64,000 nucleotides of DNA from Flavobacterium fragile (GTDB lineage Bacteria > Bacteroidota > Bacteroidia > Flavobacteriales > Flavobacteriaceae), in NCBI RefSeq assembly GCF_023634865.1, contig NZ_JAMLJN010000002.1, forward strand, positions 186,001 to 250,000, given 5' to 3'. Below, one piece after another: positions 44,103-53,378 of this stretch. The notes under the pieces were generated by a model. The model had not been told where the DNA came from and ran no database searches. It was given only the letters and a program-made list of their open reading frames with translations. Positions within the stretch are counted from its first letter, which is position 1; each line of letters opens with the position of its first letter. The translations under genes were made by a program, and so were the position numbers.

Positions 44103-44654
44103 ATGACATTTACAGAAACTAAACTAAAAGGATGTTTCATCCTGGAACCTAAAATAATCAAAGACGAACGTGGTTACTTCATGGAGGGTTTTAATGAAAA
44201 GACTTTTCAGAAAGGCATAGGGCAAAAAATAACCTTCGTTCAAGATAACCAATCGTTTTCTACAAAAGGTGTTTTGAGAGGTTTGCACTATCAATGTGGC
44301 GAACATGCGCAAGCTAAGTTAGTTCGTGTATTACAAGGTGAAGTTTTAGATGTTGCGGTAGATTTACGTCCAAATTCGGAAACATATGGTCAATATGAAG
44401 CTGTATTACTTTCGTCAGAAAATCAGAAACAATTTTTTATTCCAAGAGGTTTTGCTCATGGATTTTTAGTGTTATCGGAAACAGCAACTTTCTTTTATAA
44501 ATGCGATAATTTCTATAATAAAGAAAGTGAAGGTGGATTAATCTATAACGATGAAACTGTTAATATTACTTGGAATTTTCCTTTACAAGATTTGATAATT
44601 TCTGAAAAAGACCAAGTTTTACCTAATCTTGAAAATGCTAAAAAAGTATGGTAG
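44103..44654 (+). CDS. rfbC: dTDP-4-dehydrorhamnose 3,5-epimerase
   Basis: A 183-residue cupin-fold epimerase, the third dTDP-L-rhamnose enzyme. Motifs: DERGYFME, FVQDNQSFSTKGVLRGLHYQ with the catalytic His, VDLRPNSETYGQYEAV, FIPRGFAHGFLVLSE, and FFYKCDNFYNKESE. Length is typical. The last 7 bases overlap rfbD. Confidence 0.96.
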   Translation: MTFTETKLKGCFILEPKIIKDERGYFMEGFNEKTFQKGIGQKITFVQDNQSFSTKGVLRGLHYQCGEHAQAKLVRVLQGEVLDVAVDLRPNSETYGQYEAVLLSSENQKQFFIPRGFAHGFLVLSETATFFYKCDNFYNKESEGGLIYNDETVNITWNFPLQDLIISEKDQVLPNLENAKKVW

Positions 44655-45553
44655 TTTTAGTCACAGGAGCTAATGGTCAGTTAGGGCAAGCCATTCAATC
44701 TATTTCTGGAAATTATCCTGAAATAGATTTTGTGTTTTGTTCTTCTTCTGAATTAGATATTACAAATTTTGAAAATTGTCAAGCAGTTTTTTCAACCTAT
44801 AAACCTCATTTTTGTATCAATACAGCCGCATACACAGCTGTTGATAAAGCCGAAAGTGAACCATCTAAAGCTTTTGATATCAATGCAAACGGACCAGAAA
44901 ACTTAGCCATTATTTGCCAAAAGTATGATACCATTCTAATTCATATTTCGACTGATTTTGTTTTTGATGCCTATTTTTCAGAAGGAATCGCCTATTATGA
45001 TAGAGAACTGAGATTGCCTTTAAAAAATAATTTGGGACTTACAGAAACCGATGTGCCTTTTCCAAGTGGTGTTTATGGTTTAACAAAATTACAAGGAGAA
45101 CAAGCGGTTGAAGCCAATTGGGAAAAACATTTTATTATCAGAACTTCTTGGGTATATTCACAATTTGGAACTAATTTCATGAAAACCATGTTGCGGTTAG
45201 CTTCGGAACGAGATAGTTTGTCTGTTGTAAATGATCAAATAGGAACTCCAACCTATGCTGTTGACTTAGCAGCAGTTTTAATAAAAATTATCCAATTTCC
45301 AAAACATTCTTCAACTTTTGGAATTTACAATTTCTCAAATGAAGGGCAATGTTCATGGTATGATTTTGCGGCTGAAATATTTCATCAAAAAGGAATCTCA
45401 ATTGATTTAAAACCGATTCCAACTTCAGCCTATCCCACTCCTGCAAAACGCCCTTTTTACAGTGTTTTAGATAAAACAAAAATTAAAAACACTTTCAATC
45501 TAACTATAAACGATTGGAAAACAAGTTTAAAATCCTGTTTAAACCAATTGTAA
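44648..45553 (+). CDS. rfbD: dTDP-4-dehydrorhamnose reductase
   Basis: A 301-residue SDR enzyme that reduces the 4-keto group to give dTDP-L-rhamnose. VLVTGANGQLGQAI is the cofactor loop, INTAAYTAVDKAE and HISTDFVFD are family motifs, YGLTKLQGE carries the catalytic Tyr-x3-Lys, and IIRTSWVYSQFG follows. An insertion of about 15 residues after VFDAYFSEGIAYYDREL is seen near residue 115. It completes the rhamnose set. Confidence 0.96.
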   Translation: MVVLVTGANGQLGQAIQSISGNYPEIDFVFCSSSELDITNFENCQAVFSTYKPHFCINTAAYTAVDKAESEPSKAFDINANGPENLAIICQKYDTILIHISTDFVFDAYFSEGIAYYDRELRLPLKNNLGLTETDVPFPSGVYGLTKLQGEQAVEANWEKHFIIRTSWVYSQFGTNFMKTMLRLASERDSLSVVNDQIGTPTYAVDLAAVLIKIIQFPKHSSTFGIYNFSNEGQCSWYDFAAEIFHQKGISIDLKPIPTSAYPTPAKRPFYSVLDKTKIKNTFNLTINDWKTSLKSCLNQL

Positions 45554-45557
45554 AAGC

Positions 45558-46655
45558 ATGAATAAATTCCCAATACTTTTTTTCTTTTCTTTTTTATACA
45601 CTTTTTCACAAGAATCTTCTCCGGGATATTTTGATGCGCAACTTTTTAGAGGAAATATTGTAAAACATACAGAAGATGTAAGTCATTTAATTTCTGGTCA
45701 TCCTGATGGATTTCTGTTAAGTTACAATTGGAAAACCTTTGGAAAAAAAGAATGGCAACAGGTGTATAATTATCCAGATTATGGGATTTCCTATCATTAT
45801 TTAGATTTCAAAAACCAGTATTTAGGAGTCAATCATGCCATTGGAGTACATTATAATTTCTATTTTTTTAAGCGTGAATTGATGTTCCGAATTTCGCAAG
45901 GTATTGGAATGACTTCAAATCCGTACGATAAAGAAACCAACAATAAAAACAATGCTTTTGGAACTAAAATAATGGACAATACCTATTTTTTATTGCAATA
46001 TAAAAAAGAGAATATCATAGATAAAATTGGTTTACAGGCAGGTTTTATGTTAACCCATTTTTCTAACGGAAGATTTAAAGCACCAAACAGTGGAATTAAT
46101 ACGATAGCTTTTAACGTAGGATTGAATTATAATTTCAATGACAAACAAGAGTTTATGGTTGATTCATTGCCTTCAAAAGAGTTTTATAAAGAGCGAATAA
46201 AATACAACATTGCTTTTAGAACGGGCATTTCAGAAGGACCGGTTCCCCAACTAGGACAGCGTCAATTTTATCACTTTGGATTGTATGCCGACAAAAGAGT
46301 GGGAAGAAAAAGTGCTTTACAAATTGGAACCGATGTTTTCTTATCTCGATATTTACAAGATTATATTAAGTTTGTTTCTGTAGCATTTCCACAAGGTCAT
46401 AAATCTTACACTGATCCTGAAACCGATTATAAAAGGATTGGGTTATTTGTGGGTCACGAATTATTTATAAATAAATTATCAATTGAAACCCAGTTAGGAT
46501 ATTACGTATACAAACCATTTGATTATGAGATTGATATTTATCAAAGAATAGGAGCAAAATATTATCTTTACAAAAACTTCTTTGCAGGAGTTGGATTAAA
46601 AACGCATGGCGGAAGAGCAGAAGCTATTGAAGCTACATTAGGAGTGCGATTATAA
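45558..46655 (+). CDS. Acyloxyacyl hydrolase, PagL-like lipid A 3-O-deacylase
   Basis: A 365-residue secreted protein with signal peptide to about residue 18 and a beta-rich body fitting an outer-membrane barrel. The PagL active-site region appears as LTHFSNGRFKAPNSGIN, with H167 and S169 and the following Asn170. By family it removes the 3-O-linked acyl chain from lipid A at the outer membrane. It is larger than Pseudomonas PagL (about 150-170 residues), as in other Bacteroidota. Placed 4 bases after rfbD, it probably shares the operon. Confidence 0.85.
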   Translation: MNKFPILFFFSFLYTFSQESSPGYFDAQLFRGNIVKHTEDVSHLISGHPDGFLLSYNWKTFGKKEWQQVYNYPDYGISYHYLDFKNQYLGVNHAIGVHYNFYFFKRELMFRISQGIGMTSNPYDKETNNKNNAFGTKIMDNTYFLLQYKKENIIDKIGLQAGFMLTHFSNGRFKAPNSGINTIAFNVGLNYNFNDKQEFMVDSLPSKEFYKERIKYNIAFRTGISEGPVPQLGQRQFYHFGLYADKRVGRKSALQIGTDVFLSRYLQDYIKFVSVAFPQGHKSYTDPETDYKRIGLFVGHELFINKLSIETQLGYYVYKPFDYEIDIYQRIGAKYYLYKNFFAGVGLKTHGGRAEAIEATLGVRL

Positions 46656-46656
46656 G

Positions 46657-47430
46657 ATGAGAAAAATTACTTTACATATAGTTACTTTGTGTTTGTTAAT
46701 AATGGTAACAGGCTGTGGTATTTCAGAAGATTGTTTTAAAGGAAATGGCAATCAAATTACGCAAATGTTTCCACTAGAAAACTTTACAAAAATAAAAGTT
46801 TACGAAGGCGTGGGTTTGGTGATTAAAGAGGGACCAAATTACGATGTAAAAATAGTAACATCGGAAAACATTATCGATGATTTAGAAGTTAGTTTAAGTG
46901 GTGATATGCTTGTTGTTAAAGACAATTCGACTTGTAATATTGCAAGAGATTATGGGCCAACAAAGGTTTATGTGACAGTTCCTGATGGAACTATTTTGCC
47001 TTTGATACAAGAATTAGAATTGCATTGTAAAACCGAACAAAAGATAGAAACAGAAGGGGTATTACACTCACCAATTATTCGCTTATTTTCTATTGGAGAT
47101 GATGGAGATGGTGCTGGGACCGGTGATTTTTATATACAAGTTATTAATGATCAATTGGTTATTGAAAGTAATGGCGTTTCCAATTTTTATGTAACTGGAC
47201 AATGTGAAGAAATGCTTTTGAATTTTTATTTTGGTAACGGAAGATTTTATGGGGAAAATCTGATCGGACAAAATATAAAGGTATTTCATAGAGGTTCTAA
47301 TGATATGTTTGTATATCCAATTCAAAAAATAGAAGGGAAAATCTGTGCAACAGGAAATGTTGTTTTAGAAAATATACCTACAATAATATCTGTAGCAGAA
47401 CTATTTAGAGGTAGAATCATAATTTATTAA
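46657..47430 (+). CDS. GIN-domain (DUF2807) lipoprotein
   Basis: A 257-residue protein with signal peptide and lipobox VTGCG, so Cys20 is the probable lipidated residue. A head GIN beta-helix domain follows (FTKIKVYEGVGLVIKEGPNYDVKI near the start; repeated short strands such as LVIESNGVSNFYVTG). Same family as the protein at 26951-27625. It begins 1 base after the PagL-like stop and is read with it. The role is unknown; surface display is plausible. Confidence 0.83.
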   Translation: MRKITLHIVTLCLLIMVTGCGISEDCFKGNGNQITQMFPLENFTKIKVYEGVGLVIKEGPNYDVKIVTSENIIDDLEVSLSGDMLVVKDNSTCNIARDYGPTKVYVTVPDGTILPLIQELELHCKTEQKIETEGVLHSPIIRLFSIGDDGDGAGTGDFYIQVINDQLVIESNGVSNFYVTGQCEEMLLNFYFGNGRFYGENLIGQNIKVFHRGSNDMFVYPIQKIEGKICATGNVVLENIPTIISVAELFRGRIIIY

Positions 47431-47531
47431 TGATTAGTTATTCATTTTTAAAGGTTTTTTTATTGTTAAAATTCATGAAATAAAGAGGATAAATTTTTTT
47501 AAAAAAATAATGAAAATTAACTTAAATGAAA

Positions 47532-47539
47532 TACATTTG
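47532..47539 (+). promoter_or_regulatory. Putative -7 promoter box of the lipoprotein gene at 47559
   Basis: TACATTTG, 19 bases before ATG 47559. It overlaps an upstream in-frame ATG (47526), so the downstream ATG is preferred. Confidence 0.5.
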
Positions 47540-47558
47540 CCAAAAAAATAGATTATTT

Positions 47559-48092
47559 ATGAAATTAAAATTCTTATCTGTATTGTTCTTATTGTCAATA
47601 ATGTCTTGTAAAGATAAAGTTGACAATCCAGAAGTTTTAACCGATCAAGAGGTTAAATCAAATCATCTAAGTATAGCACTTGATTTGTTAATAAAAGAAG
47701 ATGATAGTTTACAAATATTTTATTCAGAAGATTTAACTCCTAACTATAATGATTTACAATCGGTTTGGTCTGTAGTAAAAGGGAGTGATGTAAATCAAAC
47801 AGTAAGTTTTGATTTACCAAGTGATGTTTATCCAACACATTTAAGATTGGATTTTGGAGTTAATAAAAACCAAAAAGAAATTAAGGTAAACGCTTTCAAA
47901 ATGACATACGGAGATAAGTCTTTTGAGACTAAGGATACTTTATTTTTCCAATTTTTCGAGCCTGTTAATCAAATTGATTGGGATAGAAAAAATGCTGTTG
48001 CAAAAATTGTTACTCCAGCTGGAGAAAAACATGATCCGAGCTTCTATCCAAGAGATACTTTCAAAGAAGAACTTAAAAAACTTTTAAAATAG
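47559..48092 (+). CDS. Hypothetical lipoprotein
   Basis: A 177-residue protein beginning MKLKFLSVLFLLSIMSC, a clean lipoprotein signal with Cys17. The mature part is acidic and polar, with predicted beta strands (LDLLIKEDDSLQIFY, HLRLDFGVNKNQKEIKVNAFKM). I do not recognise a named family. Similar stand-alone lipoproteins occur beside capsule genes of Flavobacteriaceae, but that is a weak recollection. It ends before a strong bidirectional terminator. Confidence 0.6.
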   Translation: MKLKFLSVLFLLSIMSCKDKVDNPEVLTDQEVKSNHLSIALDLLIKEDDSLQIFYSEDLTPNYNDLQSVWSVVKGSDVNQTVSFDLPSDVYPTHLRLDFGVNKNQKEIKVNAFKMTYGDKSFETKDTLFFQFFEPVNQIDWDRKNAVAKIVTPAGEKHDPSFYPRDTFKEELKKLLK

Positions 48093-48121
48093 TTCAAGTA
48101 CTAAATAAAAATTTTTCAATC

Positions 48122-48166
48122 AAAAATAAAACACCCCAAAATTATCTTTTGGGGTGTTTTATTATT
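48122..48166. terminator. Bidirectional intrinsic terminator
   Basis: Perfect 14-bp stem AAAACACCCCAAAA / TTTTGGGGTGTTTT with loop TTATC and T-rich tails on both strands, between convergent genes. The 3' end overlaps the stop of the glycosyltransferase gene. Confidence 0.9.
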
Positions 48167-49136
48167 CCCTCCATTCAAAAGTTTTGTTTTTATCAATACT
48201 ATGAGGTTTATCTTTGTTAAGAGTTTCACCTTTTAATACTTTTTCATAAAGTTTTAAATATTCTAGAGTCATTTTTTTAGAATTAAAAAACTCAACAACA
48301 TATTCGTTACATCTTTTTTTATTGTAGGATTCACTGTTTAAGATAGCATCTTTGAGTTCATATAATGAATTACTTGTATATCCCACCTCTTCATTGATTA
48401 ACTCTTTTAAAGATCCATAAGTAGTTCCAAAAACGGGACAACCAAAAAACATACTTTCTGTAATTGCTAATCCAAAAGGCTCGTCCCATAATACAGGAAA
48501 CAATAACCCTTTCGATTTATTCATTAATTTACTTTTCTCAAAATCATTTACCATTCCCTCAAATTTGATTCTGGCACTTAAAGTAAAAGTATTAGGGTGA
48601 AATCGATGACCCCCTAATATTCTAAGTTTTTCATTATCGGTAGCCAAAATAACATTAATAGCACCCTTAACATTTTTTACATTCCAAGCTGCTTTACCTA
48701 AAAAGTGAAAATAACTTCTTTTTGAATTAAAATCAGGTTTTTCGTAAGCATCCCAATTTAAACCATTATATACAAAACTTGAAGAGTTATATCTAGAAGC
48801 ATGATTTTTTGAAACAAAAACGGAATTGATATTTAAAATATCAATAAGAAATGGGTTTCCTTCAATTGTTACAATATGGGGTTTTTCTATTTCTTCGGTT
48901 AAGTTATCATCAAAAAAATGAACTAAATCAATATAAGGAGGAATTTGAGAATTAATTGGTAAATTAGGATTGTAAGTAATTATATCAGCAAAATCACAAT
49001 TTGATCCCAAAGGTGCTAAAAAAGTTATTTTATGACCTAACTTGTTAAGTTCTTGTCCTAAATACCATACGACTCTTTCAGTTCCACCATATAAGAGAGA
49101 TGGTATTTTATTTTGGACAGTAATTAAAATATTCAT
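48162..49136 (-). CDS. Glycosyltransferase family 4 (GT-B fold)
   Basis: A 324-residue retaining glycosyltransferase. The N-terminal domain opens MNILITVQNKIPSLLYGGTERVVWYLGQEL, with the acceptor-side Gly-Gly-Thr-Glu loop. The C-terminal donor domain has EPFGLAITESMFFGCPVFGT, the E-x7-E motif of GT4. Donor and acceptor sugars are unknown. It is the only glycosyltransferase of the locus on the minus strand, and its upstream region diverges from the gene at 49231. Confidence 0.85.
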   Translation of the reverse strand: MNILITVQNKIPSLLYGGTERVVWYLGQELNKLGHKITFLAPLGSNCDFADIITYNPNLPINSQIPPYIDLVHFFDDNLTEEIEKPHIVTIEGNPFLIDILNINSVFVSKNHASRYNSSSFVYNGLNWDAYEKPDFNSKRSYFHFLGKAAWNVKNVKGAINVILATDNEKLRILGGHRFHPNTFTLSARIKFEGMVNDFEKSKLMNKSKGLLFPVLWDEPFGLAITESMFFGCPVFGTTYGSLKELINEEVGYTSNSLYELKDAILNSESYNKKRCNEYVVEFFNSKKMTLEYLKLYEKVLKGETLNKDKPHSIDKNKTFEWRE

Positions 49137-49210
49137 TTAAATAGGGCGTTTATTTCTACCGTAAACATAAAGATAAAGAATAAAAAAAACTAATTTCCGA
49201 TTAAAATAAT

Positions 49211-49218
49211 TACATTTG
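49211..49218 (+). promoter_or_regulatory. Putative -7 promoter box for the 49231-54477 block
   Basis: TACATTTG, 12 bases before ATG 49231. An in-frame TTG at 49216 lies inside it and is unlikely to be the start. Confidence 0.5.
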
Positions 49219-49230
49219 TTTTTTACTATT

Positions 49231-50046
49231 ATGGAAACAAAAATAAATATAATTTTTAGAAGTTGTGATGTGGTTAATGCGGTGCATAATGCTCCTAGAC
49301 CATTTGATTTAGACAAAAAAACTTTAATAAAAATTTGTTTCAAAAGCCTACATAATGCAATTAAAAATTATAATTATTCCATAACGATTTTAGGCGACAA
49401 TTTATCTGAAGAAATGAAATCTTTCTTTAAAGAGTTTGATGTAAACCTAATCGAAGGGATTTTTGGAAATGATGAATCAATACGCCAAACAATAAAAATA
49501 GCTGAACAGTTTAATGACGAAGAATGGGTTTATTTTTGTGAGGATGATTACTTACATAGACCAGAAACGTTTCAGTATATTATAGATTTAATAGAGAATC
49601 GAGATTCTGTTTTCCCTGCAAGCATTAAAATAAAAAAACTTCTTAGAAAAAGAGAAATAACTCTTTTATCTTTAAAACGATTCTTTAAAAAACCAGCTAT
49701 TGTAATTCATCCATGCGATTATCCAGACAGGTATAAGTTTCAATACTTAACGAAGAATTTTATCTTTTTATCTAGATTTTGTCATTGGCGTCAAGTTTCA
49801 GACACTACATTTACTTTTTTAATGCAGGTTAAAGATGTCAAAAGAAAGAAAAATATATTATTGAAATCTTCAAATAGTGCTAATGATCGTTATCTTAGTA
49901 AAAACTTGTACGGAACCACTTTCTTTTTTAAAAAATTATTATGTGTTTCTCCAATTCCAAGTTTATCTACACATATGCATATTGAAACGATGTCTCCATT
50001 GTTTGATTGGGAGAAGTTAAAAGATAAGTTGTTAAAAGAAATATAA
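49231..50046 (+). CDS. Probable glycosyltransferase (GT-A type)
   Basis: A 271-residue protein starting METKINIIFRSCDVVNAVHN. An early strand-helix pattern and WVYFCEDDYLHRPETFQYII (about residues 104-123), whose acidic Glu-Asp-Asp resembles a DxD nucleotide-sugar/metal motif, suggest a GT-A fold. There is no membrane helix. I do not recognise a defined family, so the call rests on the motif and on its place before the flippase in the polysaccharide block. Specificity is unknown. Confidence 0.6.
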   Translation: METKINIIFRSCDVVNAVHNAPRPFDLDKKTLIKICFKSLHNAIKNYNYSITILGDNLSEEMKSFFKEFDVNLIEGIFGNDESIRQTIKIAEQFNDEEWVYFCEDDYLHRPETFQYIIDLIENRDSVFPASIKIKKLLRKREITLLSLKRFFKKPAIVIHPCDYPDRYKFQYLTKNFIFLSRFCHWRQVSDTTFTFLMQVKDVKRKKNILLKSSNSANDRYLSKNLYGTTFFFKKLLCVSPIPSLSTHMHIETMSPLFDWEKLKDKLLKEI

Positions 50047-50048
50047 TC

Positions 50049-51329
50049 ATGCTCAATAAAATAAAAGATTTAAATTTATTATCATCAATAATCAAGAAAG
50101 GTGGTATAGTTTTTCTTTTAAAGTTACTAGCAATGCCTATAACTTTTTTTGCTTATTGGTTTATTCCAAATAAGTTTGGAGAAGCGGATTTAGGGTATTT
50201 TACTTTGGCATTAACTATTTTACAAATCTTTTATTTAATTTTTGCATTAGGATTACCACATTCATTTTTGGTTTTTACAAGCGGGTTTGATAATGATTAT
50301 TTGAAGAAAGGATTGCTATTGAAGTCCTCTATAATTGCTTTTTCAGCGTCTTTATTTCCGTTTTGTATTTTATTTTTTGGTGCGGATTTTATTTCATCTT
50401 ATATTTTTCAAAAGGAAGGATTTAGTATTTTTTTAATAATTACAGCGATCAGTATTCCCTTTATGATACTTCATGAAATCTTGTGTTATTTTTTTATTTC
50501 AATAGGTAAACATTTAATTTATAGTTTATTAATTTTTATAATCCCTAATGTATTATTTACTCTCTTTTTAATTATTTCTAACGAATTTGATTTACCTAAT
50601 TACAGTGTTTTTATAAGTTATGTTTTAGGTTTTTTTATAACGGTTATTATAGGATATTTATTAGCATTTTCTAAAGAATTGAAATTTGTTATTCCAAAAG
50701 TTTCAACTCGTGACATATTAAAAAAATCATTACCCATGATGATTGGTTCAATTTTTCTTCTTTTATTAAATTGGACAGATGTTTTGATGCTAGGAAGATT
50801 AGAGACTGAGGAAAATATTGGAATATATAATATTGCCTTTAAACTTGGTTATTTAACATTGTTTTTCGTTACAGCAATGGGTTCTGTAATAATTGGAGAT
50901 GTTTCAGAAAAGTATAACAAGAAAGATTTTTCAGGTTTAAAAAAAACCATCAATAGAGCAACACAACTAACAATAATATTAACGTTACCTGTTGCATTAT
51001 TATTAATTTTTGGCAGCTCGTTTTTTTTAGGATTTTTTGGTGAGGAATTTAAAGAAGGTAGATTGGCATTGATTTTTATTACACTTGGTGCTTTCTTGAA
51101 TGCTATTACAGGAAATGTAGACCAAATTTTAAACATGACCGGTAATGAAAAATTAGTTAGAAACGTTATGTTTATAGGCTTTGTAATAAATGTGGTATTG
51201 AATCTATTATTAATACCATCTTTTGGATATTTGGGTGCGGCCTTTTCTAGTTTACTAGTAAATGTGATAGTAAACACTATATTTGTTTTCGTTATTAAAA
51301 AGAAACTAGGTTTTTACACGTTTATGTAG
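50049..51329 (+). CDS. Wzx-like polysaccharide flippase
   Basis: A 426-residue membrane protein with about 12 hydrophobic helices spread over its length. It is of the MOP/PST superfamily: N-terminal KGGIVFLLKLLAMPITFFAYWFIPNKFGEADLGYF and the mid-region MLGRLETEENIGIYNIAFKLGYL are typical of Wzx/RfbX. It should move lipid-linked oligosaccharide units across the inner membrane. It starts 2 bases after the preceding gene, in the same operon. Confidence 0.9.
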   Translation: MLNKIKDLNLLSSIIKKGGIVFLLKLLAMPITFFAYWFIPNKFGEADLGYFTLALTILQIFYLIFALGLPHSFLVFTSGFDNDYLKKGLLLKSSIIAFSASLFPFCILFFGADFISSYIFQKEGFSIFLIITAISIPFMILHEILCYFFISIGKHLIYSLLIFIIPNVLFTLFLIISNEFDLPNYSVFISYVLGFFITVIIGYLLAFSKELKFVIPKVSTRDILKKSLPMMIGSIFLLLLNWTDVLMLGRLETEENIGIYNIAFKLGYLTLFFVTAMGSVIIGDVSEKYNKKDFSGLKKTINRATQLTIILTLPVALLLIFGSSFFLGFFGEEFKEGRLALIFITLGAFLNAITGNVDQILNMTGNEKLVRNVMFIGFVINVVLNLLLIPSFGYLGAAFSSLLVNVIVNTIFVFVIKKKLGFYTFM

Positions 51330-51333
51330 TGAT

Positions 51334-52137
51334 ATGGAGTTAGAATTGTCTATTATATTAGTTAATTACAACGGAAAGCACTATTTAGATAGTTGTTTAA
51401 AAAGTATAGAAAAAAATGTTGATGGCATCGATTGTGAAGTTATTTTAATTGATAATAACTCATCTGATGATAGTTGTACATTTTTAAAAAATAATTATCC
51501 CAATGTAAATCTAATAGAGTCAAAACTAAATAATGGATTTGGGAAGGGAAATAATTTAGCTGTAGCCCAAGCAAAAGGTAAATATCTTCTACTTTTAAAT
51601 TTAGATACCGTTTTATTAGACAACATTAAAGAAGCTTTAGATTGCCTTAAAAACGACCTAAATATTGGAGCTTTAGGAATAAACATGCTTAATCAAGAAA
51701 AGCAATATTTGCACGCAGCAGGAAGTTTTCCAAAAATTTCAAATCTTTTCTGGATGAAAAAAAGTTTTGAATTTAATAAGGACTTTGTATTGGGGACATT
51801 TTCAAAAAAACTATATGAAGTGGATTGGATTACAGGTTCTTTTATTTTAATGCCGAAGTCTGTTTTCAATCAAATTAGAGGATTTGATGAAGATTACTTT
51901 TTATACGTAGAAGATGTTGATTTCTGTAAAAGAATAGTAAATTTAGGTTATAAAATAGTTTTTTTTCCAGGCTTACAATACATTCATTATGTTGGATTTA
52001 ACAAGAAGAAAAATCCAATGTTAATAAAAGGATATAGACTATATATTAATAAACACTTTAAAGGATTTTATAAATATCTTTGTTTGATAGCTTTAAAAGT
52101 AAATGAATCAGTAAAAAAAATAAAGGAATTATTTTGA
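51334..52137 (+). CDS. Glycosyltransferase family 2, rhamnosyltransferase-like
   Basis: A 267-residue inverting GT-A enzyme. SIILVNYNGKHYLDSCLKSI is the GT2 start, VILIDNNSSDDS the nucleotide-binding Asp, LLLLNLDTVLLD the DxD-like motif, and GFDEDYFLYVEDVDFCKRI the acceptor/catalytic region. This NYN...NNSSDDS subgroup often transfers rhamnose, and dTDP-rhamnose is made by the genes at 42-45.5 kb. Specificity is inferred only. Confidence 0.88.
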   Translation: MELELSIILVNYNGKHYLDSCLKSIEKNVDGIDCEVILIDNNSSDDSCTFLKNNYPNVNLIESKLNNGFGKGNNLAVAQAKGKYLLLLNLDTVLLDNIKEALDCLKNDLNIGALGINMLNQEKQYLHAAGSFPKISNLFWMKKSFEFNKDFVLGTFSKKLYEVDWITGSFILMPKSVFNQIRGFDEDYFLYVEDVDFCKRIVNLGYKIVFFPGLQYIHYVGFNKKKNPMLIKGYRLYINKHFKGFYKYLCLIALKVNESVKKIKELF

Positions 52138-53378
52138 CAAAGATTAAAATTACAGTTATACACTCGGTGCTATTTTCTATTCTTTTATTAGCACAGTTGT
52201 ATGTTCCTTCATTTAGAGTGAACATACTACTTCAATTATTTGCTTTAGGATTTATATTCTATTCAAATCACGCTAAAATATCTGTAAAATTCTTAAATAC
52301 AATTGCACCTTTATGTTTTCTTTTTGTTCTTCCATTGGTAGTTGGTTTATTCTATTTTAATAACTTGGAGAATTACATAAAAGATGTCTTTTATTTTTTA
52401 AAGCCAGTAATAGGAGTCTCTTTAGGATATTTATTTTTTAAGAAAATCAACAATTTAGAGTCTTTTCTTAAAGTTATTATTTTTACCGGCTTTATATCTA
52501 CATTAATACATTTTATCGTTTTGTTATTTTTTACAAATTTTTTGTCTGGAAATGTTGCTCAAATCAGAGAATATGGTAAAGATAATTTTTTAGAGCTTTT
52601 TGCTTTGTTTCTTTTTGTTTACAGAAATAGATTTGTTGAAAAAGAAATATTTTCCAAAAAACATCAAAAGCTAATTTTCTTTTTTCTTTTAGTTTCATGT
52701 ATTATGTACCTATCAAGAACAATGTTAATTGTTGCGTTTATAATGTATGCTACAATGGCAGGATATACTAAAATTACAAAAAAAACAATTTCTGTATTGG
52801 GTATTTTTGCAATAACAATACTCCTTTTTTATACTTATTTGTATTCCACTAATATTAAAAGAGGTGCTGATGGTATAGAAGGGTTTCTTTATAAACTTAA
52901 GATTGCACCTGCAGAATTGTTTAAAACAAAAGTTGACCGAAACGACCATAGTAAATTATGGGATTATTGGAGAGCTTATGAAGCATTAAGAGCTATTGAT
53001 TTAATGAATGAAACACCAACAAGTTATATTCATGGAACAGGTTTTGGCTCATTAGTGAATTTAAAATTTAATGCACCATTAGTTGATTCAGCTAAAGGAA
53101 TAAGATTTATTTCAGAAACACATAATGGTTATGTTTTTGCTATTTACAAATCGGGAATAATAGGACTATTTCTAATGATGTTCTTCTTATTTAGCTTGTA
53201 TAGATTGATTTATTTAGATAAAAATACGTTGAACATATTTATTTCTGGAATTGCATTAACCTTTATCTTTACCACGTTAACCATTACAGGCATCTTTAAT
53301 AAAAGAGATATTATTATTTTTATATTGGGCGGTTTAATTTATTTTCAACAAAGGAGAGTGATTAGTAATGAACGATAA
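52134..53378 (+). CDS. Wzy-like O-antigen polymerase/ligase membrane protein
   Basis: A 414-residue integral membrane protein with about ten helices and one larger periplasmic loop (about residues 240-325) carrying HGTGFGSLVNLKFN and ETHNGYVFAIYKSGIIG. These resemble the loop motifs of the Wzy/WaaL superfamily. The start is TTG at 52134, overlapping the previous stop codon (TTGA), with AAAGGA 8 bases upstream. It probably polymerises repeat units. A second member of this superfamily is encoded at 56434. Confidence 0.78.
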   Translation: MTKIKITVIHSVLFSILLLAQLYVPSFRVNILLQLFALGFIFYSNHAKISVKFLNTIAPLCFLFVLPLVVGLFYFNNLENYIKDVFYFLKPVIGVSLGYLFFKKINNLESFLKVIIFTGFISTLIHFIVLLFFTNFLSGNVAQIREYGKDNFLELFALFLFVYRNRFVEKEIFSKKHQKLIFFFLLVSCIMYLSRTMLIVAFIMYATMAGYTKITKKTISVLGIFAITILLFYTYLYSTNIKRGADGIEGFLYKLKIAPAELFKTKVDRNDHSKLWDYWRAYEALRAIDLMNETPTSYIHGTGFGSLVNLKFNAPLVDSAKGIRFISETHNGYVFAIYKSGIIGLFLMMFFLFSLYRLIYLDKNTLNIFISGIALTFIFTTLTITGIFNKRDIIIFILGGLIYFQQRRVISNER

